From assembly GCF_963675165.1 (NCBI RefSeq), contig NC_087391.1, positions 124,001 through 188,000 of the forward strand: a DNA stretch of 64,000 nt. Direction: 5' to 3'. Shown in pieces: positions 23,951 to 34,300 of the stretch. How positions within the stretch are numbered: the stretch's first letter is position 1; the number at the start of each line of letters is the position of its first letter. Position numbers and translations under genes: made by a program. The notes under the pieces are model-generated. The model was not told where the DNA came from. It searched no databases and saw only the letters and a program-made list of their open reading frames with translations. This stretch comes from Halichondria panicea (taxonomy: Eukaryota > Porifera > Demospongiae > Suberitida > Halichondriidae).

Positions 23951-26900
23951 CAATGTACAGGCTTAACTTAACAAGATGCACATGTAAAATAATTATGGCA
24001 AATTCATTAGAGTGGACTTGAGTGAGAGAGGGATTACACTATATGATCAATATGACATAGTCCACATGCAGCACATATAAAGGTACTTTTAATTCCAGCA
24101 CATGTACTATTAATAGACAACTTGCCACCTACACTATCATCTGAGATGACGACATTCGCGTATATCTCATGGGGAACGAACTCTACACAAACAAACAGTG
24201 ACTCTAGCTCTGATAGCCATCACAAAAACAGAAACACACGTACCAAAACAGTGAGCAAACGACACAGAAATTTGCGATAAAGGAAAGAGATAGTTTAAAT
24301 CGGACGGGCCCCAATGTGAAGGTAGAGCATTACACGCAAAACAATGATAGCACAACTTTGCTGACGAGTGGATGATGAAGACGACTTAACTTTCAGTACA
24401 TGTGTACGTATATAAAGACGTTAACGAATGTTCTAGTACAAATCAAATCAAATGTGTTATTCAACTAGAACAATCATCATGCAATCAAAGAACGTGCTCT
24501 CACTCTCACTACTACTAGCTATAGTAATGGCTGCCACCATCAGAGCATGCCCCACCCCCTCATGTAAACGAACCACAAACTGTGAACTATATGACCACCT
24601 CTCTAACACCAGTCGCTCAGCACCAGCAGACATCATTACCACTGTAACCCTCGGAGATATCGTCAACCCAGCCTTCACTACCGACATACCTGGCTTCCTG
24701 GACTTCATATTCAACAGACTAGACTACGGCCTGGATAAAGTTGGAAACTTTACACAAGATTGTCTACTTGACAATCCACCAGAGGAGCAGTGCAAATACA
24801 AGATCATAACAGTATCACGCAGCCACAACATGACATGTGACTTTGAGTATAATTGCGATTACAACAGAAACCGTATTCCCCAGTACATATGGAAAGCCAA
24901 CTGCCTGCCCGCTGCAACTGGGATGAGATCAGTACCAGTCTACTATAAAGTGCCCGTGTTGGAGATGAGAGATAACGAGGGAGACTGCGACCCTTTCGCA
25001 GCAGGAGCCAGTATGAGAGGCTGGACTTGGAGACAACTAGAAGTGCCAGTAGCGTGTACTTGCATGGACACAAACAGTGCATAGCTTTAAGCAGTCAAGG
25101 AATGTATGGAATGTATTTATCTATATAGGTAGCCCAGGCCAGTCTGTATCTAGTAGAGCATATATGTATATAGGTTATAGATGATTATGTTTCATGTGCA
25201 CTGGTTGCATTCTGTAATGAAAGACACCACTTTCAATCAATCAATCAGTTAAAATTTAGAAGGGTCATACAATATGTTTTACAACCTCTCGAGGTTGCTC
25301 CCTGTTACACAGAAATATAAATTAATGGACGGTTACATTATGAGGGGACGTTCAAGTGCTGACTTAAATGAGGAATAATCTTTATCAAGTACTAATTGTG
25401 GCGTAGTGGTAAAAAATGTCAGGCAATAGGCGGAAGGTCGAGTCACGATAATGTACTTTTCACTAATAGCAAATGACGATTGTTTATTTCATTGCATCGA
25501 GTGGTTAACCTGCATCACATGGTGAGATTCCCGTGGTGACCAGAGTGCTGGGGCCTAGTGTGTCAAAGGTTAGTCTCACCTTCTGCAGCGAGTCCGGGGC
25601 GCCTTGGAAGGCTTACCTGTACTGTACTACCCTGGGTGGTCCCTCGTTATAAGCTTAGCCACGTTCTCTTAGATTAAGATCTGTGATTTCAGTGCAAACT
25701 TCTTTTCAGAATCTTTCGTAGCATCACGCCTAGGAAACGAAAGCTAATAGCTCTACAGGCTTTTAGCCACATTCTCTTGTATAACTTATTTGCGAACTAC
25801 AACTAGCTACAGCTGCTTAATGGCTAGTTTTACTAGTGCTAGTGAAAGCTATTGCAGTCTGATGATTATACTAAGCAAGAGTGTCCAGCTACTGAGGAGC
25901 ATCACCTGACCTACGTGGAGTTTACAATTACATTATAAGTAAAAGCATATTTTTCACGCACACCCACCAAGTTAAAAACAAAAACACTAACAAACACTAA
26001 ACACATGCATGCAAACAACGTACATGCACTCCGACCCCCTAACCAAATTCCTTAGCCAGTGGTAATATCATGAACGGAGTCTCACATGATCTACTATCTC
26101 TAGCTACTAGCGGCAACAGTACAGCTGCATAATAATAATTCGTGTCCCCTATCTGAGGCAATACAGCGAGGGGAGATATCACAAAGTGAGACATAATAAA
26201 CAACAAATCACCTTTTACTAGTGATAGCCATAAGCAGGTGACAGAAATGCCAGAGCAAGCTATTATTGTGCAGAATACAAAAGGGAAGTCACTTCCTGAT
26301 GGAGATTAGAGCATGCATCATCAGAATTGAAACGCAATTTACTACAATATAGTATATATAGTAGTTTCAGTACTTGACCCATAGCGCGAATCAGATAATT
26401 TAATCCTCAAAAATCCCAACACATAGTCACCGCATGCTCTTCAATGCAACATCACTAACTATAAAAGCAAGGCTCGAGCACTTTACATCATAACCAACTA
26501 ACAGTCAGAGCAAAGAAAGAATACCATCCTACCATCAAGAATACAACTACTCCTGCGATAAAAGGTATGCAACAATTAAGACAGTCAGCCATTACATTAT
26601 CATCTGCATGTATACTTATACTGTACATTATTAACTAGCTGCACAATTCATATATACGTAATCTCCTCCTCCGTGTACACAGATGCATCAATCAACCACT
26701 CTTCTCCTCCTTCTGACAATGGCAGTCCTCCAATTGACAGTAACATGTCCTCTACCCACTGAAACATGCCCCTCCCTCCCACAAGACAGTGTCAGCTACG
26801 CAGAGTATCTGCAACACCTCGGCACTTTGAATGATTACTCTCTTCACACCAACATCAGTCATACCGATGGGGCCTTCTACCCACATACTGTAAGCAGTGT

Positions 26901-29900
26901 TGTCAAGAATACAGGCAGTCTGAGAAACATCAACGCAGGCTGCTCAGGTAGAGACTTCAACTTTAGCAAAGTGAGGGACGGGGATACAGGCACTACCATC
27001 CCCCTCACTTGCCCCCTCACCTTCCTCTGCGACTACAACCCTCAGAGAGTGCCTGCACACATCTTCCATGCTCGCTGCATCTCAAGCTCACTCAGTGATG
27101 GAAGTGAATGCCGAGAGGTGTTCTACCCTGTTGTTACTATGACGACAGAGTCATGTGACCCACTAAACGACAACGCAACATGGAAACTGACAACAGAACA
27201 AGTGGCGGTGTCGTGCGCACATGTAGCCGCCCAATAACAAGGGACGACAGAACACCTAACGATAGGCAGCCTATACTTGACATCAGTTCACTTAATTAAC
27301 ATCTATAGTATAGTATCACTCATTTCAAGCTATGTACAATAGTCTGCTTGCGGACATTTTTATAGTTGCTCTATACCAATCATTTGCATTCTCAATCAGA
27401 TATCATTATTATTATAAACCTGTGTTGAAAGTTGCTCCAGGTCTGCAATGACGAGTAGAGTGTCCTGTAGTGAGAGTGGGCGAGTGAGACTCCTCCCATC
27501 AGCCGAGGGCTGTACCTATAGGGGGACGGGGGAAAATGATCAATAATTTACTGGAAACATAAAAAATAAATAAATTGCAAGGTCATAGAGAGAATTAATG
27601 AGCATAGGCAGCAAGACTGCATGGAAGACAAGGAAATTAGTATAGTTGTGGAATTTGACCTTCTGCAGCTCCACTAGGACAATGTATTGTCCGGAAGCAA
27701 GCAGCCTTGTGATATTCGTAGTGGAAGTGATCTATTGTTGGTATTAATAGATACTAACATCCCCAGCCTAACATGGGCATCACACATGAGCACTCAGTTA
27801 AAGGGAAAGCTATCATCATCACGACTATCTGACCAGCTAACTACTCAACAGTTAGGGAATCGATCACGTGCTGCTCGGGACTCTTCAGTATGACATGAGA
27901 CTACAAACCTTTGAACATTCTGTACAAAGTCCCTCAAGCCATACAGCTGTCCGCATGAGTACCTGGGGGAGGAGAACATACAAGGTCATACTAGCATAAT
28001 GTCATGTGATGTACATGGGCGTACAGTACGGACCTGGAGAGATAGCTTCCAGAAGCGATGTGTGAGTGCCGGGATGAGCACGTCCGGGCTCCAGCACTGT
28101 TGCCATGCCAACCACACTCTACCAAACACCTCCAGTTGGAAGGGATGATCCTCAGAGGCCTCTGCTCTCACTAGTGGGAAGGATAGACTGCTCTCAACTG
28201 ATCCAGCTATGTCCTGGAACCTGGGAATAGAGTGTCTGGTATTAGAATGGAGTACCAGTGGTATTTAATTATGCTGTAGGACCCAACTCTCAAACAGCTA
28301 TAACTTTTGCTACAATGATATAATTTAGATTTTCTGAAAGCTTAAGAGAAGCTCTTTCAACTGGTATGTTGTTTAACACTAAAATGTGTAGGGCAAGGAT
28401 CTACCGTATTTGGAAATAGACAGGCAAGCTCCATTTTGCCATGAAGGAGTTGTAGGTGGGATGTGCCCTCAGGCGTTTGATGGAGCTCTCTGTGGAGCAG
28501 TGCTTCTCAAAGGAGCTCACAAAATCCATCGTAGTCGTGTAGTTCTGTAGTGTTGATCACATGACATGAATCATGACATCACCAGATAATGCTCTAAGAG
28601 TCGAGTTCACAGCTCTCAATGTGATAAATTATTACTTAATAAACTTTCCGAAAATCCAAAAATAATTATTATCAAAACTAAATCGATGGGAGCTGTAGTT
28701 AGTACGCTCATAATGTTGGGGACTTAGCAATGTGGTGCCTGCCATGGCTACATGAATGAGCTGACCTGATGGAAGGTGTCGGGATTTCCTGGAGCAAAGA
28801 TAACGGAAATCTTGCGCTCGATGAGAGATACCATTTCTGGCCAGACAGAGTTGACGAGGAAATCGAATCCCTTGACAGAATTATCAGAGGAACCCCCACT
28901 CGTTATACTGACGAGTAGTGAACAGGCCTTGGGTACAAAGGTCAGGATGTCAGCGTACAGTCCGCCCAGACCTTGAGCGTGAGAGATAAGATTCTTAGTA
29001 GTCACCAACTACAAGGGAGAGAATCAGATAATGTATGTTAATTGTTGCTTGCACTGAAGTAGCTCAATTACACCGCATTGTACTTCAGAGTGAGAAGTAC
29101 AAGAGGTTAGAGTACAATAGGTTAGAGTACAAGAGGTTAGAGTACAAGAGGTTAGAGTACAGCGCGAGCTTCCTAGATACAATCCAACCTTGTCTATGTA
29201 AGGGTGTATTATGGTGGTCCTGAACATTGCCTCCGCTGCCTCGTGGCGTCCAATCAGATTGTAGGTCTGTAGACAGCTGATGAGAGCCCCTCTATCCTCC
29301 CGGGCTAACCCCGCCCTAAATGAAGACTCTAACCACAACTGTACACTCTGAGTGATGCCAGATATACGCTGTGAAGGGGAGGGGATTATTTCCTTCAATC
29401 AGAAAGCAATCACTGATCTAAACACATCATCAGATAGGCCTTTCAAAGGGCTACAAAATGCATCCTTTAAATGGGAAAACGCACAATCCTAATTCATGTT
29501 ATGGGCAGTCAAAGATGGCTACCAAAACAGGCCCATTTCCAGAGACCATAGAGACCGTGTGTACGTATGGTGATGCATACCTCATTGGAGCTCTCAATAA
29601 GAGGATGGTTGGTAACTAGGGACGCATTGTACTGCAGTTTGTTGAACTCCATAGCAACTCTCTCCATGACAACCGGCTCCCAGGCCGCACCTCTGTGAGA
29701 TCAATGAAACAGAATGCACATCAGATTATCAGCCCTCAAAAAGTAGCTCCTGAAATATCACAAACTTACGTTTGAGGTAGTGCCATGATTCCTGAAGTGT
29801 CCTTGTCCGAGTGTATGTGCAGTAATCGCTCCAGCCGCTCCATCGACTCTAGTACCACTATCAATCGAGTTAGCGTGTTCTGAAGAAGAAAGTGATATTA

Positions 29901-31092
29901 TAAAACGAGTGATTGTTATATATAGCTGACAGTCCAAGGCCGAAAAATTACAAATCATGGCCCCAACAACATTTTGGAGTTAAACACATCATTTGAAAGT
30001 CTCTTAGAATTATTACTAAGCTTACAGAAACCATCTATAAATTTATGGCTGTTAACTCCTCGATCCCCCTCCCCCGTTTAATATAGTTTGGAGACTCTTT
30101 CAGCTGCTATAACTTTAATTCTGTTGATTCAATTTTAACGATTTTATGATTTTATGAAAGCTTAGAAAGAGACCTTTCAAATGGTATCATCAATGTTCAT
30201 ATTTGGGAGATGACAGAATTTGCCAATTTCAGCCAAATACCATGGATTATAGCCCATGGTCCAAGGCCGAAAAATGGCAAATTAAGGCCCCAATCAAATT
30301 TTAGATTTAAACACATCATTTGAAAGATTTCTTTCTAAGCTTTCAGAAAATCATAAAATGTTTGACATTAGATCAATGATACTCAAGTTATGGCAGCTGA
30401 AAGATGTTCAACTACACCCCCCCCCCCCCTCCGTTTTATCAATGGTTTTCAGGGACTCTTTCAGCTGCCATAACTTGAATTCCATGTTCAACGATTTTAT
30501 GATTTATGAAAGCTTAAAGAGATACCTTTCAAATAATATCATCGGCAATTTCGACCAAAATAATACTATGAATAATTCCTAACAGTCCGTGTACCTTCTG
30601 TTCCGATATCTCCGTCTTGGTGTTCATCTTGCTCTGAGCAGCATCAATGGCCTCCGTCATAGCACACTTGATCTCCTGCAATCAATTGTGTGTTAACGAT
30701 GATATAAATGGCAATCAACTTAACGCACTTTGATCTCCGTCTGAAGCTGCTTGAGAGGAGACATGAGACTGCCAATCGACTTGTCAATGCCAGCCTATAA
30801 TTATTATTGTGGGAATACAAGTAAAACAATAAAATCAACGAATAATTATGATAAATTATAATATAGTTCGTACCAGATTAGCGGAGAGGTTAACGAAGTC
30901 TGCATAGTCCTGGTTGATGAGCTCCACCATGGCACTCTTGAGCGTCTTGAAGTAGCCGTGCAACTCCTCGCGTAGACCCTCCATCGTGACTCGCCTTCGA
31001 CAACGCGCCACAAACTCATCCACTGCAAAATCTTTGGCCAGTAGCTCCTCAGGAGAGAAGCACATCTGCTCTTGGGGTTCTGGGAGGGCCAT
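20833..31092 (-). CDS. COG2: COG2, conserved oligomeric Golgi complex subunit 2
   Basis: Sixteen exons sum to 2,103 bases and 700 residues (human 738): about 30874-31092, 30729-30794, 30595-30675, 29770-29879, 29581-29692, 29189-29368, 28766-29008, 28405-28544, 28034-28220, 27909-27962, 27420-27515, 21801-21864, 21608-21753, 21367-21491, 21141-21312 and 20833-20940. Tell-tale blocks are KTAMVELINQDYADFVNLS-type sequence at the N-terminus, GFDFLVNSVWPEM, SIKRLRAHPTYNSF, IPRLFRRTGR and MTDDNKIRLQLALDVEHY near the end. COG2 is a lobe A subunit of the tether that receives vesicles in intra-Golgi retrograde traffic. Frame and phase carry across all junctions, including the 5.55-kb intron 11 (21865-27419), which contains three + strand genes. 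Several introns carry palindromic repeats. Confidence 0.95.
21879..22310. repeat. Tandem duplication of the upstream region of the first IL-17-like gene
   Basis: Two diverged copies, about 21879-22100 and 22103-22310, both start GGAGGAATAC(A/G)TAGT, contain a CTATTTAAGCA box and end CAGCCCCCCACAAAGCTAACA-like. The second copy adjoins the coding start at 22322 and would serve as its promoter and 5' UTR; the first has no gene after it. Confidence 0.75.
22235..22242 (+). promoter_or_regulatory. Putative TATA-like box of IL-17-like gene 1
   Basis: TATTTAAG lies 80 bases before the chosen ATG, which would put the transcription start near 22265. The same box is present in the duplicated upstream copy at about 22028. 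Confidence 0.4.
22322..22969 (+). CDS. Secreted cystine-rich protein, IL-17-like (gene 1)
   Basis: A single open exon encodes 215 residues. A signal peptide (MRMWRVLLISVLMTVLLSVS, cut near residue 20) is followed by a low-complexity and helical segment. A cystine-rich domain begins at C127 with CDYDQARFPATLIKV, then C143, C148 and C158, and ends in TLTRDCYC with C209 and C211. Interleukin-17 family cytokines share W-x2-D-x2-R-x-P-x2-(I/V), a downstream Cys pair and a terminal V-x-CxC strand; all these spacings can be recognised here, though the tryptophan is replaced by the C-D-Y of this local family. By analogy it would be a secreted dimeric ligand. It lies on the + strand inside intron 11 of COG2. 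The start at 22322 was chosen over an ATG two codons on. This is an inference from motif layout only; another cystine-knot family remains possible. Confidence 0.6.
   Translation: MRMWRVLLISVLMTVLLSVSSKTLPVAEDKTQGSIDLEPTLQPTPSHSFSAQLANYPITANFNRSAKRLLTEYNRMQKDRLLHIAAYFTDTLEGLTQELACMQVEQYITDQLQPRTEGHTCTPTFSCDYDQARFPATLIKVTCPKKKCIDVYQYRGACLPRNSDLTYLRFKEEDRVEQKEANIGSGDGLYPVVRTGKWYHHTVTLTRDCYCSDAK
22970..24405. other. Spacer between IL-17-like genes 1 and 2
   Basis: About 1.4 kb within COG2 intron 11. Apart from the CA microsatellite described separately, it is A/T-rich and shows no coding exon with homology. Open frames here are products of the CA repeat. Confidence 0.6.
23625..23946. repeat. Long interrupted (CA)n microsatellite
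   Basis: About 320 bases are CA with regular CCCA, CTCACCCATGCATA and CGCA interruptions that repeat as larger blocks, ending in a pure CA run of about 70 bases. It separates IL-17-like genes 1 and 2. Confidence 0.97.
24409..24417 (+). promoter_or_regulatory. TATA box of IL-17-like gene 2
   Basis: TATATAAAG is a good TATA consensus, 62-70 bases before the preferred ATG at 24479 and about 40 before an upstream ATG at 24452. A start site near 24440 would make the 24479 ATG the main one. Confidence 0.55.
24479..25084 (+). CDS. Secreted cystine-rich protein, IL-17-like (gene 2)
   Basis: One exon encodes 201 residues, with a signal peptide (MQSKNVLSLSLLLAIVMAAT). The C-terminal half is the best IL-17 match of the three: CDYNRNRIPQYIWKANC (C126 to C142) reads like the human DPNRYP-x2-IWEAKC block, then YYKVPVLEMR resembles VPIQQEILVLRR, C170 follows, and WRQLEVPVACTCM (C193, C195) resembles FxLEKxxVxVGCTCV. 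The order and the CxC end are as in the IL-17 fold. N-glycosylation sites (NTS, NFT, NMT) fit an extracellular protein. It is preceded by a strong TATA box. An ATG at 24452 would add nine residues before the signal peptide, which is less likely. The function as a cytokine is inferred; no receptor gene is in the window. Confidence 0.68.
   Translation: MQSKNVLSLSLLLAIVMAATIRACPTPSCKRTTNCELYDHLSNTSRSAPADIITTVTLGDIVNPAFTTDIPGFLDFIFNRLDYGLDKVGNFTQDCLLDNPPEEQCKYKIITVSRSHNMTCDFEYNCDYNRNRIPQYIWKANCLPAATGMRSVPVYYKVPVLEMRDNEGDCDPFAAGASMRGWTWRQLEVPVACTCMDTNSA
25085..26459. other. Spacer between IL-17-like genes 2 and 3
   Basis: About 1.4 kb inside COG2 intron 11 with no coding exon. At 25390-25460 there is a tRNA-like stretch (A box TGGCGTAGTGGT, degenerate B box GGTCGAGTC) that may be the head of a SINE. 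A short direct repeat, TAGCCAC(G/A)TTCTCTT, occurs near 25657 and 25769. Confidence 0.4.
26460..26467 (+). promoter_or_regulatory. TATA box of IL-17-like gene 3
   Basis: TATAAAAG is a consensus box. A start site near 26490 would give a 5' UTR exon to 26564 (AAAG|GTATGC) and an intron to 26682 that ends CACAG directly before the ATG. Confidence 0.6.
26683..27237 (+). CDS. Secreted cystine-rich protein, IL-17-like (gene 3)
   Basis: An open coding exon of 184 residues starts exactly at a 3' splice site, with a 5' UTR exon upstream. The signal peptide is MHQSTTLLLLLTMAVLQLTV. The core CDYNPQRVPAHIFHARC (C116-C132) is shared with genes 1 and 2, followed by C143, C158 and a last strand EQVAVSC (C178). 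Where the IL-17 family and its two neighbours have CxC, this copy has C-A-H, so one cysteine of the terminal pair is lost. N-glycosylation sites occur at NIS and NAT. It probably arose with genes 1 and 2 from a local duplication, though the pre-domain parts share little. The same caution applies to the family name. Confidence 0.6.
   Translation: MHQSTTLLLLLTMAVLQLTVTCPLPTETCPSLPQDSVSYAEYLQHLGTLNDYSLHTNISHTDGAFYPHTVSSVVKNTGSLRNINAGCSGRDFNFSKVRDGDTGTTIPLTCPLTFLCDYNPQRVPAHIFHARCISSSLSDGSECREVFYPVVTMTTESCDPLNDNATWKLTTEQVAVSCAHVAAQ
28283..28405. repeat. Palindromic dispersed repeat, half copy
   Basis: Only a left arm (CAGCTATAACTTTTGCTAC, then TTTCTGAAAGCTTAAGA) is present, in a COG2 intron just after the exon 28034-28220. 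Confidence 0.55.
29098..29160. repeat. 15-bp tandem repeat
   Basis: About four copies of a GGTTAGAGTACAAGA unit lie in a COG2 intron near a 5' splice site. Confidence 0.85.
29935..30590. repeat. Cluster of palindromic dispersed repeats in a COG2 intron
   Basis: One full copy (about 30095-30415, both arms and centre) is flanked by a right-arm fragment (29935-30070) and a left-arm fragment (30430-30580). All lie in the COG2 intron 29880-30594. Poly-C runs (about 10 bases) mark the junctions at 30415-30428. Confidence 0.75.
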
Positions 31093-31313
31093 ACCAGCAC
31101 CTCCTCGTGGCTAGGCTAGCTGCTGTGAGGGTGTTTGTGTGTATGTGTTGTAGCTCAGAAAAGAAGGCGTGGCTTGTAAGCTTGCAGACACGATAGAAGG
31201 CGTGGCTCGTACAGTTTCCTGTGAAGATCTACATGCAACCTTGCATGTCAACTGTAAACAAACAAGCCGCTCTAGTTTAGCCAGCCTACCCGTACCCATA
31301 GCTAGCTCTAGTC
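31093..31313. promoter_or_regulatory. Divergent promoter, COG2 / FRMD8
   Basis: These 221 bases lie between opposed start codons. The region holds two copies of AAGGCGTGGCT (near 31164 and 31197), possible GC-box/KLF-type sites. No TATA box is seen. Confidence 0.4.
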
Positions 31314-34300
31314 ATGGAGGCCCGCACCTCTAGCCCAGAGCCATTGATAACTGACTCAAGGTCTCCCAGTGTAACAGACACGAGCAGCGAACAGGAGGCC
31401 ATTGCCTCCAAGGAGAAGACCCTTGACTCCCCAGCCTCCAAGGAGAGGGCACTTGACTCACCTCTCTCTCAGTCCCCTGCACACACAACCAGAGGGGGGA
31501 GGATTAAGCGTGAGTTCCATATATATAACCATGTATTAAACCTGGTGCCTAGCATGTATCTTATACGTTTCTGTACTGTACTATACTGTACTGTACGTCC
31601 TACTGTGCATCTGAATTGTTATTATTGGGCTTTACTTACGTAATTATACTCCTACTTCGTATCGATATTGGTAGCTAGGAACGTACATACATGTACATGT
31701 GGGCGCGTTGGCTAGCGCTGTACATTCCATCTCACCACACCTAGTACCTGCCTCTTGAAGTATAATTCTAGGACCCGTTAATTTTAGCCATTTATAATTG
31801 CATACTTCTAACGCATTTGTTTGGCTATGCACATACTAGCAATTGCCTTATTCGGCTGCCAACTCAAGCATTCCCTTATATGGTCTCTGTTTACAATATT
31901 CGTCGCTATTCCTTAAAAGCACGGCTACATAGCTGTGCAGAAATGCATTACAACGGAAGTGTGTAACTATATAACCTGTAACTATGCAACCTGTAGCTAT
32001 ATAACCTGTAACTATATAACCTGTAGCTATATAACCTGTAACTATGCAACCTGTAGCTATATAACCTGTAACTATATAATCTGTTCTCCGCTCTCTAGCT
32101 ATCACGCTGTGTGTGTACACGCTGAAGGAGGGCACCAAATGTACTATGACCTTTCCCACCGGCCGGAACACCACAGCAGAGCAGATCACGGAGGATATGA
32201 TGAAGGAACTGGGCATGCCCGTTCAACTACAAAATGTCTTTGGTATTTGGCTTACCTCAAAGTTCCTACGTAAGCAACCACACACTAGTGTCACTGATCT
32301 CCTGGTATTGGTTGGGATTGTCTGTTTAAATAGATCTTGGATTATTGAATATCAACGATCGTTATAATTAGCCTCAGTGACATTGTTGATAGCTAACATT
32401 GTTGTACAGAGCTGCAGTTGAAGCCATACCACTTACCATGCAAGCTGTTCAAGAGATGGAGGGACCTCCTCTCACAGTACACCAACGCCACCTACGAGGA
32501 GGTTACAAAAGGTGAGAGAATGAAAGATTATCTGATATATAGTATTCCCCCTGATTGCTGATCCATATCATCTCCATAGCTGAATTACCGGCTTCTTTAG
32601 TGCACTACAAAGCCCTAGAATTGCTTCCTTCCCTTTCACAGATGAGCCAATTCTGTCCTTTCAACGCAATGCTTTCTTTGGTCTCAAAGACGAGAGGAAG
32701 TTACTGGACCCCAAACTGAATGCAGCCAAGGCCATCGACCTTCTCTACCACGAGGTGTGTGTGTGTGTGGGTGTATGGGGGCGTTATGTGTGTGTGTGTG
32801 GGGGGTGTATGGGGGCGTTATGTGTGTATGGGGGCGTTGTGTGTGTGTGTGTGGGGTATACTTGTGGGTGTTGTGTGTGAGGAGAAGTATGTTTTTTATG
32901 TAAGTGTGCTCTGACTGACACACATAACGCCCCATACACCCACACACACACACACACACACACACTACAGGCTGTGTTTAACGTGACCAAGTCTCGTTAC
33001 CCAATGACCAGAGATGAGTACCACGATCTAGCCGGCCTCCAAGCAACTCTAGTGGCCTCCGAATCATTTGACCAGAACCCTAATCCCAGCCACTACCAGA
33101 GCTCTCTCTCTAAGTACTACCCCAGCCACATGGTTCCCGTGGAAACACGCAAACTAGGGAAACTCTTCAAACAAAAGTCTGTCGAGGGTAAAGACACTCC
33201 ACAACTGTTTGTCAAAAGTATGAAAGAAGTTTGTACGAAAAAGCTTGAAGCGTATCAGCTCAAAGTACTGTATCTTCAGAGGTGTTGGCAGAAGCCCTTC
33301 TATGGATCTGTGTTCTTCAAGGGCCAAATAAAGAAGCCGTTTAAACCAGTTCACCTGCTAGTGTACACAGACAAGCTGGTGACCGTGGCCATTAATGCTG
33401 ACTGTCTGCACCTCTTCTCTGTGTCTGCTCAACCAGTGAGTGGCCCCACTATCATCCACTCTATTATAGGCTGTAGTTTCATTGTGGTCAACCCCCTCAC
33501 ACCCCACTCTTCACACACCCCTCACACACCCCACACAACACACCACCCTCACACCCCCCCCCCCACAGGAGACGCTCCTCTACCTACCGTACGACCTGCT
33601 CTCCTGGGAGCTAGCCATGGCCAGTGAAGAGGGGGAGGACTTGTACTCGTCTCTATGGCTAGAGTTTGACTCTGTGTTGAACAACGAGGGAGGGGAGGCA
33701 GTAAAGGTTGCAAAGAGGATACAGGTGTTCTCACGTCAGGCCCCAATGATGGACGCTATGATTGGTCGCTGTGTGGCCGAGATCAACAAGAAAGAGGAGG
33801 AGTTGAGACAGTTGCGACTGCAGCAGGGGAACCAAGAGTGAGTGATCATATCTAAACGTGGCCCTGGGGGTGTAGTTGAACATCTTTCAACAGCCATAAC
33901 AATTGATCCAAATTCAAAGATTTTCTGATTTTCTGAAAGCTTAGAAAGACACCTTTCAAATGATGTGTTAAAATCCAAAATTTCGCTGGGTCCATTATTT
34001 GTCATTTTTCGGCCTTGGACCATGGGCTATTATCTATGGTATGGCCGAAATTGGCAAATACTTTTATCTCTCAAATATGAATATTGACGATAAGTATCAT
34101 TGATCTAATTTCAATAATATTATGATTTTTCCAAACATTGTATACTCATGATGTAACTGTTGTTGTCTCTGTGTGCAGGTTTCTGCCTGAAGTGAGCATC
34201 AAGACCCCGTGTGCTCAGGGGGAAAGCCCCAGAGTACAGAGACAGGAGAGAAACTTCAAGGAGGACAAGCTCGGCTGCGAGGTCTACTCTGAAGATGGTG

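Noticed and set aside
23554-24021. Open frames rich in Thr-His, Val-Cys or His-Pro on both strands
   Set aside because: They are translations of the CA microsatellite and have no codon bias or homology.
20833-31092. Two separate minus-strand genes, one ending near 22000 and one starting near 27400
   Set aside because: Both halves match consecutive parts of COG2, and the splice phases join across the 5.55-kb interval, so this is one gene with a large intron.
31848-32273. Repeat frames reading TGYIVTGYIATG and NYITCNYATC
   Set aside because: They derive from the 15-bp tandem repeat in FRMD8 intron 1.
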